Shown in pieces: positions 10,827 to 11,553 of a DNA stretch of 11,553 bases. The position numbers and the translations under genes are program-made. The stretch is from Baffinella frigidus. Taxonomy: Eukaryota > Cryptophyceae > Cryptomonadales > Baffinellaceae. The stretch covers positions 987,458 to 999,010 of the forward strand of contig MU646345.1 in the NCBI GenBank assembly GCA_026770585.1, read 5' to 3'. A model generated the notes under the pieces. That model was not told the origin of the DNA, made no database searches, and saw nothing but the letters and a program-made list of their open reading frames with translations. Within the stretch, counting starts at the first letter, position 1. Each line of letters starts with the position of its first letter.

Positions 10827-10929
10827 TGAGTGTTCGGAGAAGTAGAGGTCTCTCGCCAAATTTTTGTACAGAAAGACATATTATTAATTTGTTAACCGAC
10901 ATGTCGACCAGATTTCTACTCGAAACTTC
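10827..10929. other. No recognised gene
   Basis: Unique sequence between the MITE and the second composite repeat. The minus strand is open through here (downstream of the CCTCGAGTGG exon start at 10950), in one frame reading NKLIICLSVQKFGERPL, without a known motif. Confidence 0.3.
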
Positions 10930-11160
10930 CAGCCCACTGTCCACTCGAGGCCAGAAAAGTGACTATTTTCAAACCGGGTTTCCTTGACCAGTGGGGCGGT
11001 GTGTAGTAATGTTCACACCAAAAGGCGCGTTTGGTCACGTTACTGACAGATATCTGCTAATAACGTGACCACGCCCGACCGCCCGTGCCTGGTACAAATT
11101 CTGGTACATATTCAACGAACCCACTTTTAAAATACTCCCACTTCCAGCCTCGTGCGGGTG
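10930..11160. repeat. Composite intron-like repeat with GGTCACGT hairpin, copy 2
   Basis: CCACTCGAGGCCAGAAAAGT, GTGTGTAGTAATGTTCACAC (11001-11020), the hairpin GGTCACGTTACTGACAG / CTGCTAATAACGTGACC (11033-11049 / 11054-11070, three mismatches), CCCGTGCCTGGTACAAATTC and CAGCCTCGTGCGGGTGGC match copy 1 in order and spacing. In minus sense it begins at the donor of the AAAMINAAK exon at 11174 and reaches the CCTCGAGTGG exon start at 10950, but the acceptor TAG of copy 1 is TGG here. Confidence 0.8.
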
Positions 11161-11173
11161 GCTAGCAATTCAC

Positions 11174-11205
11174 CTTGGCGGCATTGATCATCGCGGCCGC
11201 GGAGG
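11174..11205 (-). CDS. AAAMINAAK exon, copy 1
   Basis: The minus strand reads SAAAMINAAK up to the donor GCCAAG|GTGAAT. The pattern AAAMxNAAKV can be laid on TPR helix A (A.A..NLA.vy), but it is too short to prove this. No AG lies directly upstream (GAAATC|CTCCGC), so this copy may lack an acceptor. The downstream intron is the composite repeat at 10930-11160. Confidence 0.3.
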
Positions 11206-11209
11206 ATTT

Positions 11210-11278
11210 CAATGAAAATTACTACACGTGTACTTTAATATTACTAGTAAAGATCGTTGTGTGTAGTAAATTTCATTG
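11210..11278. repeat. Hairpin with GTGTAGTAA arms and TAATATTAC loop, copy 2
   Basis: CAATGAAAATTACTACAC (11210-11227) pairs with GTGTAGTAAATTTCATTG (11261-11278), with one mismatch. The loop has TAATATTAC at 11236-11244 within CTTTAATATTACTAGTAAAG. In minus sense it starts about ten bases after the donor of AAAMINAAK exon copy 2. The outer arms of the 6921 hairpin are not shared. Confidence 0.9.
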
Positions 11279-11287
11279 CCGAAGTAC

Positions 11288-11325
11288 CTTGGCGGCATTG
11301 ATCATGGCGGCCGCGGAGGTGGGCG
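11288..11325 (-). CDS. AAAMINAAK exon, copy 2
   Basis: From the acceptor ATGGCTAG|CG the minus strand reads PTSAAAMINAAK to the donor GCCAAG|GTACTT, 38 nt with two bases completing a previous codon. Differences from the other copies (GCC/GCG for Ala, AAT/AAC for Asn) are silent. It could be a TPR-like helix of the same OGT-like protein, being upstream of the clear TPR exons and in the same orientation. Confidence 0.35.
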
Positions 11326-11457
11326 CTAGCCATATATTGGCCAGGCGCGAGGTTGGAACACCATATTCTGGTACAAATATCTAAAATCCCACATATAAAT
11401 AGGACCCTCTAGCATTCTTGACTGGCCTGCGAAGTGGGTGGCTAAAGAGGTACCCGG
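11326..11457. other. Proposed intron between AAAMINAAK exon copies
   Basis: Holds TTCTGGTACAAATATCTAAA, similar to TTCTGGTACATATTC at 11099, then TCTAGCATTCTTGACTGG, and GCGAAGTGGGTGGCTAAAG like GTGCGGGTGGCTAGCAA at 11153. So it is a third, shorter version of the composite intron. No gene. Confidence 0.5.
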
Positions 11458-11526
11458 CAACGTAATTTACTACACAAATTCTTCAAAAACCACTAGTATG
11501 GTTCATTTGTGTAGTAAATTTCATTG
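11458..11526. repeat. Hairpin with GTGTAGTAA arms, copy 3
   Basis: CAACGTAATTTACTACACAA then AT (11458-11479) pairs with ATTTGTGTAGTAAATTTCAT then TG (11505-11526), with two mismatches. The 25-base loop has CACTAGTATGG but no TAATATTAC. It lies ten bases after the donor of AAAMINAAK exon copy 3 in minus sense, the same place as copy 2. Confidence 0.9.
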
Positions 11527-11535
11527 GAGATGTAC

Positions 11536-11553
11536 CTTGGCGGCGTTGATCAT
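11536..11553 (-). CDS. AAAMINAAK exon, copy 3 (cut by window end)
   Basis: The minus strand reads MINAAK, then the donor GCCAAG|GTACAT. The exon continues beyond the right edge of the window. AAC replaces AAT for Asn. Confidence 0.3.

Overview
The window looks like eukaryotic nuclear DNA, probably from an alga or other protist. It has no bacterial-style gene, operon, tRNA or rRNA. It is packed with inverted-repeat elements, short tandem repeats and heptamer arrays of the TTTAGGG/TTTGGGG/TTTTGGG telomere-like type. The short pieces that look coding are bounded by AG acceptors and GT (sometimes GC) donors. I cannot name the species.

The main reading is that the minus strand carries exon-sized pieces of one protein type: an O-GlcNAc transferase (OGT/SPINDLY-like, TPR plus glycosyltransferase family 41). 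Read right to left, the pieces come in the domain order of that family. First are small alanine-rich TPR-like exons (11553-11174, three copies). Next are TPR exons (9396-9358, 8995-8924, 8775-8704), then the C-N / C-x-W linker exon (6906-6794, with four partial copies down to 5915). After that come exons reading YPLEPEELLEIA and PPHHLAATGAFDDAS (3199-2560, plus one inverted copy at 2119-2207), a proline-rich SGA-ending exon (1716-1590, 1357-1256, 797-731 and a degenerate copy at 397-357), and last the VRVGFVSADFKDHPVV exon at 138-67, which opens the catalytic domain. Most exon types are locally multiplied. Differences between copies are often synonymous in some families, and some copies carry stops or truncations.

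The sequence between exons, presumably intronic or pseudo-intronic, falls into zones. At 411-1560 there are CATAGCA/TTAAGGGTGGAGTATGCT repeats. At 2119-2776 there is a large palindrome built from 43-bp units. At 3200-4145 there are GTGTTTCCACGGGTGTCACG and TTTACCACACTC repeats. At 4237-4526 there are two inverted-repeat (MITE-like) elements, and 4632-6750 holds dispersed inverted-repeat modules and a 97-bp tandem duplication. At 6921-7060 there is a 53-bp-arm hairpin with TAATATTAC in its loop, and 7490-8510 holds CCTCGTATGACGGGGCGAGGCGGACCCC and TAACGGATAAG repeats. The region 9397-10665 holds GGCTCAGACACAA repeats, 10668-10826 a second copy of one MITE, and 11210-11526 two hairpins related to the 6921 hairpin.

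The telomere-like arrays seem to fill introns rather than mark a chromosome end. Each has its C-rich strand as the sense strand of the proposed gene. One runs from a donor (AAG|GTCGACCC) to an acceptor (CCCCAG|TTG). All exon calls rest on reading motifs and splice-site context by eye. No homology search or transcript evidence was available, so a decayed or shuffled gene copy is as possible as a living gene with repeat-filled introns.
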